From: an uncultured Prevotella sp.
GTDB lineage: Bacteria; Bacteroidota; Bacteroidia; Bacteroidales; Bacteroidaceae
DNA length: 9,127 nt
Reading direction: 5' to 3'
Assembly (NCBI GenBank): GCA_934120735.1
Contig: CAKOVA010000067.1
Span: 1-9,127, forward strand
A program made the position numbers and the translations under genes. The number at the start of each line of letters is the position of its first letter. Positions within the stretch are counted from its first letter, which is position 1. Below the pieces are notes generated by a model. That model was not told the origin of the DNA. It searched no databases and was given only the letters and a program-made list of their open reading frames with translations. Shown piece after piece: positions 1 to 6,815 of the stretch.

Positions 1-65
1 GGATCAACGAGGTAACCTCTGGAGACTACCAAAAATACTACGAACAAATGTACGGTAACCGATAA
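1..65 (+). CDS. rfbB: C-terminal end of probable dTDP-glucose 4,6-dehydratase (partial)
   Basis: Only the last 20 full codons are in the window, read from base 3 to a TAA at 63-65; the first two bases fit the end of a Trp codon. The peptide INEVTSGDYQKYYEQMYGNR resembles the usual C-terminus of Bacteroidales RmlB/RfbB proteins, which end in a W-hydrophobic-x-x-VTSGxYxxYYExxY pattern. RmlB oxidises, dehydrates and reduces dTDP-glucose to dTDP-4-keto-6-deoxyglucose in the cytoplasm, exactly the substrate of the isomerase that starts 13 bases downstream, so the context supports the call. The active-site and NAD-binding parts lie outside the window, so identity rests on a short tail and on neighbourhood; that this is the end of a coding region is more certain than its name. 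Confidence 0.6.
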   Translation, partial: INEVTSGDYQKYYEQMYGNR

Positions 66-78
66 GAAACACGAGCAG

Positions 79-480
79 TTGGAAGCGAAAATCATTGACT
101 TAGATAAGATCGTTGACCCCAGAGGAAACCTAACCGTTGCCGAAGGTTGCAAAGATGTGCCCTTTGATGTAAAGCGGGTGTACTGGGTGTACGATGTTCC
201 GGCAGGCGAAAACAGGGGCGGACACGCCCACAAACAATGCCAAGAGTTCATCATCGCTCTCAGTGGTAGCTTCCATGTAACGCTCGACAACGGCAAAGAA
301 AAGACTTCTATACTGCTGAACCACCCTTATCAAGGCCTGTTTGTCGATACTGATACATGGCGGACGTTAGATGATTTCTCATCGGGCGCCGTATGCTTGG
401 TATTGGCTTCTGAGACCTTTGACGAAGCTGATTATATAAGAGAATATGATGCTTTCTTGGAATACATCAAGCAAAGGTAA
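79..480 (+). CDS. fdtA: dTDP-sugar 3,4-ketoisomerase, FdtA/QdtA (WxcM-like cupin) family
   Basis: This 133-residue single-domain cupin should isomerise dTDP-4-keto-6-deoxyglucose to a dTDP-3-keto-6-deoxyhexose in the cytoplasm. It has the family layout throughout: DPRGNLT (13-19), KRVYWVYDVP (32-41), the active-site stretch RGGHAHK (46-52) with His49 and His51, ALSGSF (60-65), FSSG (100-103), LVLAS (107-111) and DYIREYD near the end. His49/His51 match the numbering I recall for the catalytic pair of Aneurinibacillus FdtA. Length is normal for the family. The start is a TTG at 79: the frame is open upstream to base 16 but offers no ATG or GTG, and TTG gives the expected N-terminus. Arg15 is FdtA-like while Arg95 (TWRTL) is QdtA-like, so the C-4 configuration of the product (Fuc3N or Qui3N series) cannot be fixed from sequence. 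The symbol marks the family. Confidence 0.92.
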   Translation: MEAKIIDLDKIVDPRGNLTVAEGCKDVPFDVKRVYWVYDVPAGENRGGHAHKQCQEFIIALSGSFHVTLDNGKEKTSILLNHPYQGLFVDTDTWRTLDDFSSGAVCLVLASETFDEADYIREYDAFLEYIKQR

Positions 481-482
481 GC

Positions 483-1421
483 ATGTTTGACATTCGCAGA
501 TACACCAAAGCCGATGAAGAACAATGGAACGGCTATGCGGAAAAGGCAAAAAATGCCACGTTCTTGTTCGACAGAAGCTACATGAACTACCACGAAGACA
601 GGTTCAATGACTATTCGTTGATGTTCTATAAAAACGAGAAGCTGTATGCCATGCTGCCCGCCCATCGTGTTGACGACACCCTGTATTCGCATTTTGGACT
701 GACATACGGTGGTCTCATCATGGATCAACAAGTGAGGACCGCCGACATCCTCGTGCTGTTTGAAGAACTCAACCAACACCTTCGCAATCATGGATTCAAT
801 CAAGTGGTGTACCGTCCCACACCTTCTATCTATCATCTGATGCCTGCCGAAGAGGATTTGTATGCGCTCTTCAAAGTCTGCAATGCCCAATTAGTGGCAC
901 GCAACATTTCTTCCGCCATTGATTTGGCACATCCCTTGAAGTGGAGTAGAGACCGAAAATACGGCATCAACCGCTGTGCTAAAAATGGCATAGAGATAAA
1001 GCAGAGTACAGATTTTGCTGCTTTTTGGCAGGTGTTGGATGACAATTTAATGAATAAATACGGTGCGAAACCCGTTCATAGCTTGCAGGAAATAAAACTG
1101 TTGCACCAACGTTTCCCCCATCACATCCAGTTGTATGTGGCTTGCAAAGATAACATGGTGTTAGGAGGAACCGTTCTTTATCTCACGCCCAAAGTGGTGC
1201 ATACGCAATACATCTCGGCATCGCCCGAAGGAAAACAACTGCGTGTCATCGATGGACTGTTCCATTTCTTACTCCATCAATCGTGGGACAAGCGACAATA
1301 TTTTGATTTTGGCACGTCTACTCTGCAAGATGGACACCTGCTCAACGCCTCACTCATCCATCAAAAGGAGGGATTTGGCGGTCGTGCTATATGTTATGAC
1401 ACTTATCAATGGGAGGTATGA
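483..1421 (+). CDS. FemAB/GNAT-fold acyltransferase in the aminosugar operon
   Basis: A 312-residue soluble protein of the double-GNAT (FemAB-like, Acetyltransf_6) type, starting with ATG two bases after the isomerase stop. Features seen are an N-terminal half with a FGLTYGGL turn (71-78), a linker with several basic residues (KWSRDRKYGINR, 153-164), a second half with DNLMNKYGAKPVHS (187-200) and GGTVLYL (228-234), then the family's C-terminal signatures YFDFGTST (273-280) and HQKEGFGGRA (293-302). There is no signal peptide or membrane segment. Family members transfer acyl or aminoacyl groups to amines. Placed between the ketoisomerase and the aminotransferase, the best inference is N-acylation of the 3-amino sugar made by its neighbours. 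The characterised Fuc3NAc/Qui3NAc acetyltransferases FdtC/QdtC are left-handed beta-helix proteins instead. The donor (acetyl-CoA, other acyl-CoA or aminoacyl-tRNA) cannot be read from sequence. Confidence 0.82.
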   Translation: MFDIRRYTKADEEQWNGYAEKAKNATFLFDRSYMNYHEDRFNDYSLMFYKNEKLYAMLPAHRVDDTLYSHFGLTYGGLIMDQQVRTADILVLFEELNQHLRNHGFNQVVYRPTPSIYHLMPAEEDLYALFKVCNAQLVARNISSAIDLAHPLKWSRDRKYGINRCAKNGIEIKQSTDFAAFWQVLDDNLMNKYGAKPVHSLQEIKLLHQRFPHHIQLYVACKDNMVLGGTVLYLTPKVVHTQYISASPEGKQLRVIDGLFHFLLHQSWDKRQYFDFGTSTLQDGHLLNASLIHQKEGFGGRAICYDTYQWEV

Positions 1422-2527
1422 TACCTTATTTATCTTTACAACGAGTAACCAATGAACACCTGACAGAGATACAACAGGCTGTCAATAAGGTCATTGAGAG
1501 TGGTTGGTATCTGCAAGGGCAGGCGGTACAAACATTTGAAAAACAGTATGCTGACTACATTGGCACCCGACATTGTGTGAGTTGCGCCAACGGACTGGAT
1601 GCGCTCACCCTCATACTCAGAGCTTACATGGAGCTGGGCGAGATGCATGAGGGCGACGAAATCATCGTTCCGTCCAACACCTACATCGCCACCATCCTGT
1701 CGATTACGGCCAACCGCCTGGTACCCATACTGGTGGAACCGCGCATAGACACCTTTGAAATTGATGACAACTTGATAGAGCAGGCCATTAGCGAACGCAC
1801 CAAAGGCATCATGCTGGTACACCTCTATGGACGTTGTGCGTACACAGAAAAGATAAGTCAGCTCTGTCAAAAACATCACCTGAAACTGCTGGAAGATAAC
1901 GCACAAGCACACGGTTGCCTGTACAGTGAGGGGCATCGCACCGGTTCGCTGGGAGATGCCGCGGCTCATAGCTTTTATCCCAGTAAGAACTTGGGCGCAT
2001 TGGGCGATGCTGGAGCCGTGACAACCTCTGACACTAAACTGGCAAACGTCATCAGATCCCTGGGCAATTACGGCTCATCACGAAAATATGTCTTTGACTA
2101 TAAAGGAAGAAACAGCAGAATGGACGAGCTGCAGGCTGCCGTGTTGAGCGTAAAACTAAAGTATCTGGATGAGGAAAATGCAAGAAGACAGGAGATAGCC
2201 CACTACTATCTCACGCACATTCGCAACGAAGAAATCACGCTTCCTTCACACGATTCAACCGGAAACGTGTGGCATGTGTTCCCCGTACTGACACAACATC
2301 CAGACGAACTGCAAAGACACTTAAACCGCATGGGCATCCAAACCAACATCCACTACCCCATACCTCCACACAAACAGCAGGCATACAAAGAGTGGAACGA
2401 CCGCTCCTACCCTATTTCTGAAAAGATTCATCACCACGAAGTGAGCATTCCGTTGAACCAAACGCTCACGAATGATGAGGTAAAAACCATTGTTGACGCA
2501 CTGAACACGTATCGCCTGAAAAAATAA
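1418..2527 (+). CDS. DegT/DnrJ/EryC1/StrS PLP aminotransferase, probable dTDP-3-keto-6-deoxyhexose 3-aminotransferase (FdtB/QdtB-like)
   Basis: A 369-residue fold-type I sugar aminotransferase. From the start chosen here, the conserved parts are the cofactor-phosphate loop region ANGLDAL (57-63), VPSNTYIAT (84-92), the cofactor-stacking segment LEDNAQAHG (158-166) with Asp160 and Gln163, and the Schiff-base lysine Lys190 in SFYPSKNLGALGDAGA. Length is normal. It should use L-glutamate and PLP to put an amino group on C-3 of the sugar made by the upstream isomerase. I chose ATG 1418 over the in-frame ATG at 1409 because it gives the usual MIPYLSL N-terminus and a 4-base ATGA overlap with the preceding stop (1419-1421), typical of translational coupling; the start at 1409 would add only MGG. 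A GGAGGT directly abuts the ATG, too close to act as a normal ribosome site. FdtB and QdtB specificities cannot be separated by eye. It is the last gene of the operon. Confidence 0.93.
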   Translation: MIPYLSLQRVTNEHLTEIQQAVNKVIESGWYLQGQAVQTFEKQYADYIGTRHCVSCANGLDALTLILRAYMELGEMHEGDEIIVPSNTYIATILSITANRLVPILVEPRIDTFEIDDNLIEQAISERTKGIMLVHLYGRCAYTEKISQLCQKHHLKLLEDNAQAHGCLYSEGHRTGSLGDAAAHSFYPSKNLGALGDAGAVTTSDTKLANVIRSLGNYGSSRKYVFDYKGRNSRMDELQAAVLSVKLKYLDEENARRQEIAHYYLTHIRNEEITLPSHDSTGNVWHVFPVLTQHPDELQRHLNRMGIQTNIHYPIPPHKQQAYKEWNDRSYPISEKIHHHEVSIPLNQTLTNDEVKTIVDALNTYRLKK

Positions 2528-2529
2528 TG

Positions 2530-2551
2530 AATTGGCTCAAGGCCGCCAATT
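2530..2551 (+). terminator. Possible weak terminator hairpin after the aminosugar operon
   Basis: AATTGGC (2530-2536) and GCCAATT (2545-2551) form a perfect 7-bp stem with an 8-base loop, two bases after the aminotransferase stop codon. There is no T-run after it, so it may be an inefficient or Rho-assisted terminator, or an mRNA 3'-end protecting hairpin. Confidence 0.35.
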
Positions 2552-2661
2552 AACACGGGTGAAGACCAATCATCTAATCAATCATACCACCAAACTTAAC
2601 TACCCGCAATAAACATAGAACGTGCCTTCCCGCTATTTTTTATGCTAAAATAACAAAACAC

Positions 2662-2692
2662 TTTGTCATATCATAAAATAATTGTATTTTTA
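2662..2692 (+). promoter_or_regulatory. Bacteroidota-type promoter for the 2713 outer-membrane gene
   Basis: A -33 TTTG at 2662-2665 and a -7 TATTTTTA at 2685-2692 (consensus TAnnTTTG, last base off) are separated by 19 bases, the spacing expected for the housekeeping sigma factor of Bacteroidota. Transcription would begin near 2699, leaving a leader of roughly 14 bases before the ATG at 2713. The surrounding sequence is very AT-rich. Confidence 0.65.
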
Positions 2693-2712
2693 CAGCACAA
2701 TTGTAAAACGAT

Positions 2713-3336
2713 ATGAAAAAAGGTTTTTTGGCTCTTTTTCTTGTAGCCTTTGTTGCTACAACCTGTTGGGGGCAACGCACTTTCAAACCCAAATTCGAAC
2801 GCCAACCATGGGATACCTACGTGGGAGTGAAAGGTGGCGCCATCTATTCTAATCTGACAGCTTTGCATGGTGAAGCCAAAATCACTGGGACGGGAGGAAT
2901 ATATACCGAATCTTTCCTCACCAAGTCGTTCGCCATCCAAACCGAGTTGACCTTTTCTCATCACGGCAGCCACAATGCCATCTCCTTAGCTTCACCTGGA
3001 GCAGGGGCCACATTCGACTATCGATTGAACTATATCAATACCGACTTTATATTCAAGCAATACATCGCAGACAGACTGGGACTATACACCGGTATTCATA
3101 CAGCATACGCCATCACGATGGAATGCAACGGAAAAAGCATCAAAAAAGAATTGTACAGGAGTGACGTGACTATCCCCGTGGGACTCTGTTTCGTATGGCA
3201 CAACGTATGTTTGGATGCCCGTTACCAATATCCTTTCAGAAAACTTGCAAAGACTGACAAAGCAAAGGCCATCATGGGAAACAGCAGAAACTCCTCCATC
3301 ATACTCACGCTTGGCTACAGGTTCAGGGTTTTCTAA
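2713..3336 (+). CDS. Secreted outer-membrane beta-barrel protein (PorT / OMP_b-brl_2-like)
   Basis: A 207-residue protein with a clear Sec signal peptide: MKK, a hydrophobic stretch (residues 5-17) and a cleavage region around CWGQ (18-21). The Cys at 18 does not sit in a convincing lipobox, so this looks like signal peptidase I processing. The mature part begins with a short basic/aromatic segment, then YVGVKGGAIYSNL (36-48), a first strand typical of small PorT-like barrels. Alternating polar and aromatic strands follow (ESFLTKSFAIQTELTFSHHG, YRLNYINTDFIFKQYI, LGLYTGIHTAYAI) and the chain closes with ILTLGYRFRVF, ending in Phe as outer-membrane barrels usually do. It probably folds as an 8-strand barrel, with unknown function. 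It stands alone, with its own promoter after the sugar operon and a convergent gene downstream. Whether it is linked to the surface glycan made upstream cannot be told. Confidence 0.8.
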   Translation: MKKGFLALFLVAFVATTCWGQRTFKPKFERQPWDTYVGVKGGAIYSNLTALHGEAKITGTGGIYTESFLTKSFAIQTELTFSHHGSHNAISLASPGAGATFDYRLNYINTDFIFKQYIADRLGLYTGIHTAYAITMECNGKSIKKELYRSDVTIPVGLCFVWHNVCLDARYQYPFRKLAKTDKAKAIMGNSRNSSIILTLGYRFRVF

Positions 3337-3378
3337 CGACAATTGTCAAACGTTGCCTGATTTCCAGCACGCACACAC

Positions 3379-4014
3379 CTATTCTTCTAAGCGCAGATGA
3401 GGCAAGGAAAGATGGTACCTCACGGCCAAAAATCGGATGGCACACACGATTAAGAACGAAATAACCACCGTGACACCCACATCCACGCCCAACCGAATGA
3501 GAACCCAATAGGCAATTCCGCCTACGATACTGGCCATGGCATAAATCTCTTTGTGAAAGATAATGGGGACGTTATTCAGCAACACATCGCGTATCACGCC
3601 TCCGGCCGAACCTGTGATACAACCCATGATGATGGCTACCCAAAAAGGGAAATCATAGGCCAAAGACTTCTGGATGCCGGCAATAGTAAACAAGGCCAAG
3701 CCCAATGTATCGAAAACAAACCAGGTATTATCCAACCGCTTCAAAAACTTTGAAAAAACAATGACGAACAGTTGAGCCAATACTGTACAAATGATGTAAA
3801 TGCTCGACGTCATCCAAAACGGCGTTACCCCAATCATGACGTCACGAATGGTTCCGCCACCGATGGCAACGGCGATACCACAAACAAACCCACCGAACCA
3901 ATCAAAATTCTTGGCTGCAGCGTGTCGAATGCCAGATATCGCAAAAGCAAACGTCCCAACAAACTCTATGATCTGTTGTATGGAATGGACTATTTCAGGA
4001 TTCTCGTAGGACAT
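3379..4014 (-). CDS. TRIC / UPF0126 (YicG-like) membrane cation channel family protein
   Basis: A 211-residue inner-membrane protein with about seven hydrophobic segments and the internal duplication diagnostic of UPF0126, the prokaryotic TRIC family. GGGTIRD (52-58) in the first half is echoed by GGVIRD (138-143) in the second, each followed by a hydrophobic run and preceded by a glycine-rich helix (for example EFVGTFAFAISG, 17-28). Prokaryotic TRICs form homotrimeric channels with a pore in each monomer, reported to conduct K+ and Na+; the physiological role in bacteria is poorly defined. Length is normal. The ATG at 4014 has no strong Shine-Dalgarno. It lies 76 bases after the dehydrogenase on the same strand and may be the last gene of the rarA operon, although the gap holds a GGCAGCTGCC palindrome. 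It converges on the outer-membrane gene, with 42 bases between the stops. Confidence 0.9.
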   Translation of the reverse strand: MSYENPEIVHSIQQIIEFVGTFAFAISGIRHAAAKNFDWFGGFVCGIAVAIGGGTIRDVMIGVTPFWMTSSIYIICTVLAQLFVIVFSKFLKRLDNTWFVFDTLGLALFTIAGIQKSLAYDFPFWVAIIMGCITGSAGGVIRDVLLNNVPIIFHKEIYAMASIVGGIAYWVLIRLGVDVGVTVVISFLIVCAIRFLAVRYHLSLPHLRLEE

Positions 4015-4064
4015 ATTCTATTAAAACGCACCTAAAAGCAATTATTTTTACACTCATCAAAAAG

Positions 4065-4074
4065 GGCAGCTGCC
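4065..4074 (-). other. GGCAGCTGCC palindrome between dehydrogenase and TRIC gene
   Basis: A perfect 10-base palindrome followed on the minus strand by C and then TTTTT (4059-4063). As RNA it could only form a very short stem with a 4-base loop. It resembles a weak attenuator or pause site between the dehydrogenase and the TRIC gene; a DNA-binding role is equally possible. Confidence 0.25.
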
Positions 4075-4090
4075 ATCTCTTGCGCACCCA

Positions 4091-5074
4091 TCAACAGTTC
4101 ACTACGTTTTGTGCAGCTCCTTCCAGGAAGCACTTCACGTTGTCCAAGGCAATGTTCATCAGTCTGCTGCGTGCTTCAACGGTAGCCCATGCAATATGAG
4201 GAGTGATGAAGGCATTGGGTTGTTTCATCAATGGATTGTCGGCAGCGGGTGGTTCCGAGCACATCACATCAGCTCCGTAGGCAGCCAACTGACCGCTTTC
4301 CAAAGCTGCGGCAACATCAGCTTCGTTAACCAAAGGGCCTCTTCCGGTATTGATCAAGATAGCGCCATGCTTCATTTTGCGTAAATTATCAGCCTTGATG
4401 AGTTCACGCGTGCGCTCTGACAAAGGACAATGTAGAGAAAGGATGTCACTCACCGAGAACAAGCCGTCAAGGGTTGTCTTTTGGATGCCCGATGGAAGAT
4501 CCACCGAATTCTTACTGGTATAGGCATACACCTCCATGCCAAACTCACGAGCGATGCGTGCAACCTTCATCCCGATGTTGCCCAATCCGACAATTCCCAT
4601 CGTCTTTCCGGCCAATTCCAGCAAAGGTGTGTCCCAATAACAGAAATCACTACGCTTTGTCCACTGTCCCTCACGTGTTTGTTGGGCATAATGCTCTACG
4701 CGAGTCGTGATGGTAAAAATGCTGGCAAACACCATCTGAGCCACACTATATGTACTGTACGACGGAATGTTGCACACCGCCACGCCATGTTCTTGGGCGG
4801 CCTTCACATCGATGTGATTGAAGCCTGTTGCCAACACGCCAATATATTTCAGCTGTGGCAATTGTGCGATGATGTCAGCCTTCATGGACACTTTGTTCAC
4901 TAAAACAATCTGCGCATCCTTCGCACGTTCTACAACTTCTTCGGCTTTCGTACGTTCGTAAACGGTGAGACTGCCCAGATCTTTGAATCCATCCCATGAC
5001 AAATCGCCGGGATTGGCACAATGTCCGTCCAGAACAACAATGTTGACAGTGGGTTTCTTCTCGTTTGTTTCCAT
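4091..5074 (-). CDS. D-2-hydroxyacid dehydrogenase, hydroxypyruvate reductase (glycerate dehydrogenase)-like
   Basis: A 327-residue NAD-dependent D-isomer-specific 2-hydroxyacid dehydrogenase. The substrate-binding half (1-100) carries VLATGFNHID (80-89). The nucleotide-binding Rossmann domain has GIVGLGNIG (160-168). The catalytic triad of the family is visible: Arg245 in INTGRGPLV, Glu274 in SEPP and His293 in TPHIAWAT. The GADV-x-x-x-EPP and TPHIAWATxEAR forms are those I associate with hydroxypyruvate reductase/HprA-type proteins rather than D-lactate dehydrogenase or SerA, and there is no ACT domain. The likely reaction is NAD(P)H-dependent reduction of hydroxypyruvate (or a related 2-keto acid) to D-glycerate; substrate is inferred. 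The start is ATG 5074 rather than the in-frame ATG at 5080, because AGGAG (minus strand, 5086-5082) sits 7 bases from 5074 but only one base from 5080. The rarA stop is 14 bases upstream, so the two are almost certainly co-transcribed. Confidence 0.9.
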   Translation of the reverse strand: METNEKKPTVNIVVLDGHCANPGDLSWDGFKDLGSLTVYERTKAEEVVERAKDAQIVLVNKVSMKADIIAQLPQLKYIGVLATGFNHIDVKAAQEHGVAVCNIPSYSTYSVAQMVFASIFTITTRVEHYAQQTREGQWTKRSDFCYWDTPLLELAGKTMGIVGLGNIGMKVARIAREFGMEVYAYTSKNSVDLPSGIQKTTLDGLFSVSDILSLHCPLSERTRELIKADNLRKMKHGAILINTGRGPLVNEADVAAALESGQLAAYGADVMCSEPPAADNPLMKQPNAFITPHIAWATVEARSRLMNIALDNVKCFLEGAAQNVVNC

Positions 5075-5081
5075 ATACATT

Positions 5082-5086
5082 CTCCT
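5082..5086 (-). promoter_or_regulatory. Shine-Dalgarno site that fixes the dehydrogenase start
   Basis: AGGAG on the minus strand, 7 bases before the ATG at 5074 and immediately after the rarA stop codon (5091-5089). It is unusually strong for this window, where most starts lack a recognisable ribosome site, and its position beside the rarA stop suggests re-initiation by ribosomes ending on rarA. Confidence 0.65.
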
Positions 5087-5088
5087 TT

Positions 5089-6387
5089 CTATGATTCATT
5101 TTGCGACGTGGAAGTCTCGTCATAACGCGATCCCCAGCACTGACGCATCCATTGATATAATTTTTCTTCAGCCGCACTATGCTGCGCATGCCACATACGC
5201 CTGTCCTTCACGGCATCAGGCAGATATTGTTGTTCGACAAAGTGTCCAGGATAATCATGACTGTACAGATAGCCGTCATGATAACCCAGTTGCTTCATCA
5301 ACTTTGTGGGCGCATTGCGCAAGTGCAGAGGAACCGGTAAATTACCTGTTTCCTTGACCAGCGCCAGTGCGGCATCGATTCCCAAATAACTGGAATTGCT
5401 TTTCGGACTGGCAGCCAAATACACAGCCGCTTCGGCAAGCGGTATTCGGCCTTCGGGCCATCCTAACTTCATGACTGCGTCAAAAGCTGCATTGGCCAGC
5501 AACAGCGCATTGGGATTGGCCAGTCCCACATCTTCAGCCGCACTGATAACCAGTCGGCGGGCAATGAATTGTGGATCCTCGCCACCTTCAATCATTCTCG
5601 CCATCCAATAGAGCGCCGCATCAGGGTCGCTGCCGCGGATGCTCTTGATGAAGGCCGAGATGATGTCATAGTGCATATCGCCGCCTTTGTCGTATGCCAG
5701 TGGGTTTTGTTGCAGCTGAGTCTCAACCAGTTCGTCGGTAATGACCACCTCTTCGGTCGCTGAAGCGCCAATCACCAAATCCAAGATATTAAGTAATTTA
5801 CGGGCATCGCCCCCACTATATCGCAAAATGGCGCCCGTTTCTTGCAAAGTGATGTGACGCTGTTTGAGTTCTACGTCCTCATGGATGGCTCGATGAAGCA
5901 GTTCCAAAAGGTCTTCTTTTTCCAAAGACTTGAGCACATACAGCTGACACCGTGACAATAAGGGGCGGATGACCTCGAATGAGGGGTTCTCCGTGGTTGC
6001 ACCGATGAGCGTGACAACGCCTTTTTCGACCGCACCCAACAGCGAGTCTTGCTGCGACTTGCTGAACCGATGAATCTCGTCGATGAACAAAATAGGCGAT
6101 GCTGAATTGAAAAAGCTGCTGTTTTTGGCCCGTTCAATCACCTCGCGCACATCTTTCACCCCGCTGGTGACGGCACTTAACGTATAGAACGGCGTTTGCA
6201 ACATGTTGGCTATGATCTGAGCCAAGGTGGTTTTTCCCACGCCCGGCGGTCCCCACAGGATGAAAGAAGAAATCCTGCCAGCCTCAATCATCTTGCGCAA
6301 CACAGCACCCTCTCCTACCAAGTGTTGCTGCCCCACATATTCGTCAAGCGTACGAGGACGCATTCTTTCTGCTAAAGGTTCACTCAT
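5089..6387 (-). CDS. rarA: Replication-associated recombination protein A (RarA/MgsA), AAA+ ATPase
   Basis: A 432-residue AAA+ ATPase of the RarA/MgsA/WRNIP1 family, which acts as a tetramer at stalled replication forks and interacts with single-strand binding protein and the replisome. The N-terminus LAERMRPRTLDEYVGQ (5-20) is the family signature. Next come Walker A GPPGVGKTT (46-54), Walker B LFIDEIHRF (100-108), the sensor-1 segment GATTENPSF (129-137) and the arginine finger in LLSRC (Arg146). The C-terminal half has the lid segment YSGGDARKLLN and the oligomerisation region with IKSIRGSDPDAALYWMARM, EDVGLANP and a proline-rich ending PVPLHLRNAPTKLMK. All expected motifs are intact and length is normal. 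It begins with ATG 6387, has a good -7 promoter element upstream, and is followed closely by the dehydrogenase. The link to that metabolic gene is probably transcriptional convenience. Confidence 0.97.
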   Translation of the reverse strand: MSEPLAERMRPRTLDEYVGQQHLVGEGAVLRKMIEAGRISSFILWGPPGVGKTTLAQIIANMLQTPFYTLSAVTSGVKDVREVIERAKNSSFFNSASPILFIDEIHRFSKSQQDSLLGAVEKGVVTLIGATTENPSFEVIRPLLSRCQLYVLKSLEKEDLLELLHRAIHEDVELKQRHITLQETGAILRYSGGDARKLLNILDLVIGASATEEVVITDELVETQLQQNPLAYDKGGDMHYDIISAFIKSIRGSDPDAALYWMARMIEGGEDPQFIARRLVISAAEDVGLANPNALLLANAAFDAVMKLGWPEGRIPLAEAAVYLAASPKSNSSYLGIDAALALVKETGNLPVPLHLRNAPTKLMKQLGYHDGYLYSHDYPGHFVEQQYLPDAVKDRRMWHAQHSAAEEKLYQWMRQCWGSRYDETSTSQNES

Positions 6388-6451
6388 AATCCATTGTCAA
6401 CAGACACACATGCTCGAAAATCGTCCTTATGCTGCGAATTCAAAGCACTCT

Positions 6452-6500
6452 GTGTACATGCAAAGATAATAAAAGTTTCGTGAACCACAGGTGTACATGC
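6452..6500. repeat. Two copies of GTGTACATGC flanking the rarA promoter
   Basis: GTGTACATGC occurs at 6452-6461 and again, identical and in the same orientation, at 6491-6500, 39 bases apart. Each contains the palindrome TGTACA. The first copy abuts the minus-strand -7 element of rarA, near the expected start of transcription; the second lies just upstream of where a -33 element would be. This is the placement of a paired operator, though chance or a local duplication is possible. A shorter match, ACATGC, occurs at 6408-6413. Confidence 0.4.
6461..6490 (-). promoter_or_regulatory. Probable rarA promoter
   Basis: On the minus strand, TATCTTTG (6468-6461) matches the Bacteroidota -7 consensus TAnnTTTG exactly. 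The -33 side is weak: the nearest resemblance, TGTG at 6489-6486, is only 17 bases away instead of 19-21. Transcription would begin near 6454 and give a leader of about 67 bases before the rarA ATG. Confidence 0.5.
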
Positions 6501-6750
6501 TGTTTTTTTACATCTATTCCATCCGCCCTAAGCGCGTTTCTATGTGAGAGGAACGAATGGCTGCTTGCATTGGCAAGTCATCGCACTATCAACCTGTCAC
6601 GCTTCGGCTTTATGTCCGAATAAATGACAAAAAAAAGCCACTTGTAAATTTGTAAAATAGAAAAAAATAATAGGTAAATAAGGAGCATCACACCCTCATT
6701 AGAGAACGGAAATGGCACTGTCTGCACGAACGCATTGAGTTAAGCAGTCA

Positions 6751-6764
6751 AAAAGCATGCTTTT
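6751..6764. repeat. AAAAGCATGCTTTT palindrome, copy 1
   Basis: A perfect 14-base palindrome with core GCATGC (SphI site). It is repeated 66 bases downstream. A half-like AAGCATG lies between the copies at about 6775-6781. As DNA it could bind a symmetrical dimeric protein; as RNA it could only form a stem with a tight loop. Confidence 0.6.
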
Positions 6765-6815
6765 GCAACATAATAAGCATGTAATTGGACACGAAGAGCA
6801 TAGCAATAACAGCGT

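Noticed and set aside
432..890. 152-residue minus-strand open frame opposite the FemAB-like gene
   Set aside because: The plus strand has a clear family match over the whole region; this is an antisense shadow.
3338..3347. GACAATTGTC palindrome between the convergent barrel and TRIC genes as a terminator
   Set aside because: It has no room for a loop and no T-run follows on either strand; it is too weak to call a terminator.
6645..6652. Promoter at TAAATTTG (+ strand)
   Set aside because: The -7 consensus is exact, but no TTTG lies 19-21 bases upstream and no gene follows, so it is noted only within the gene-free stretch.
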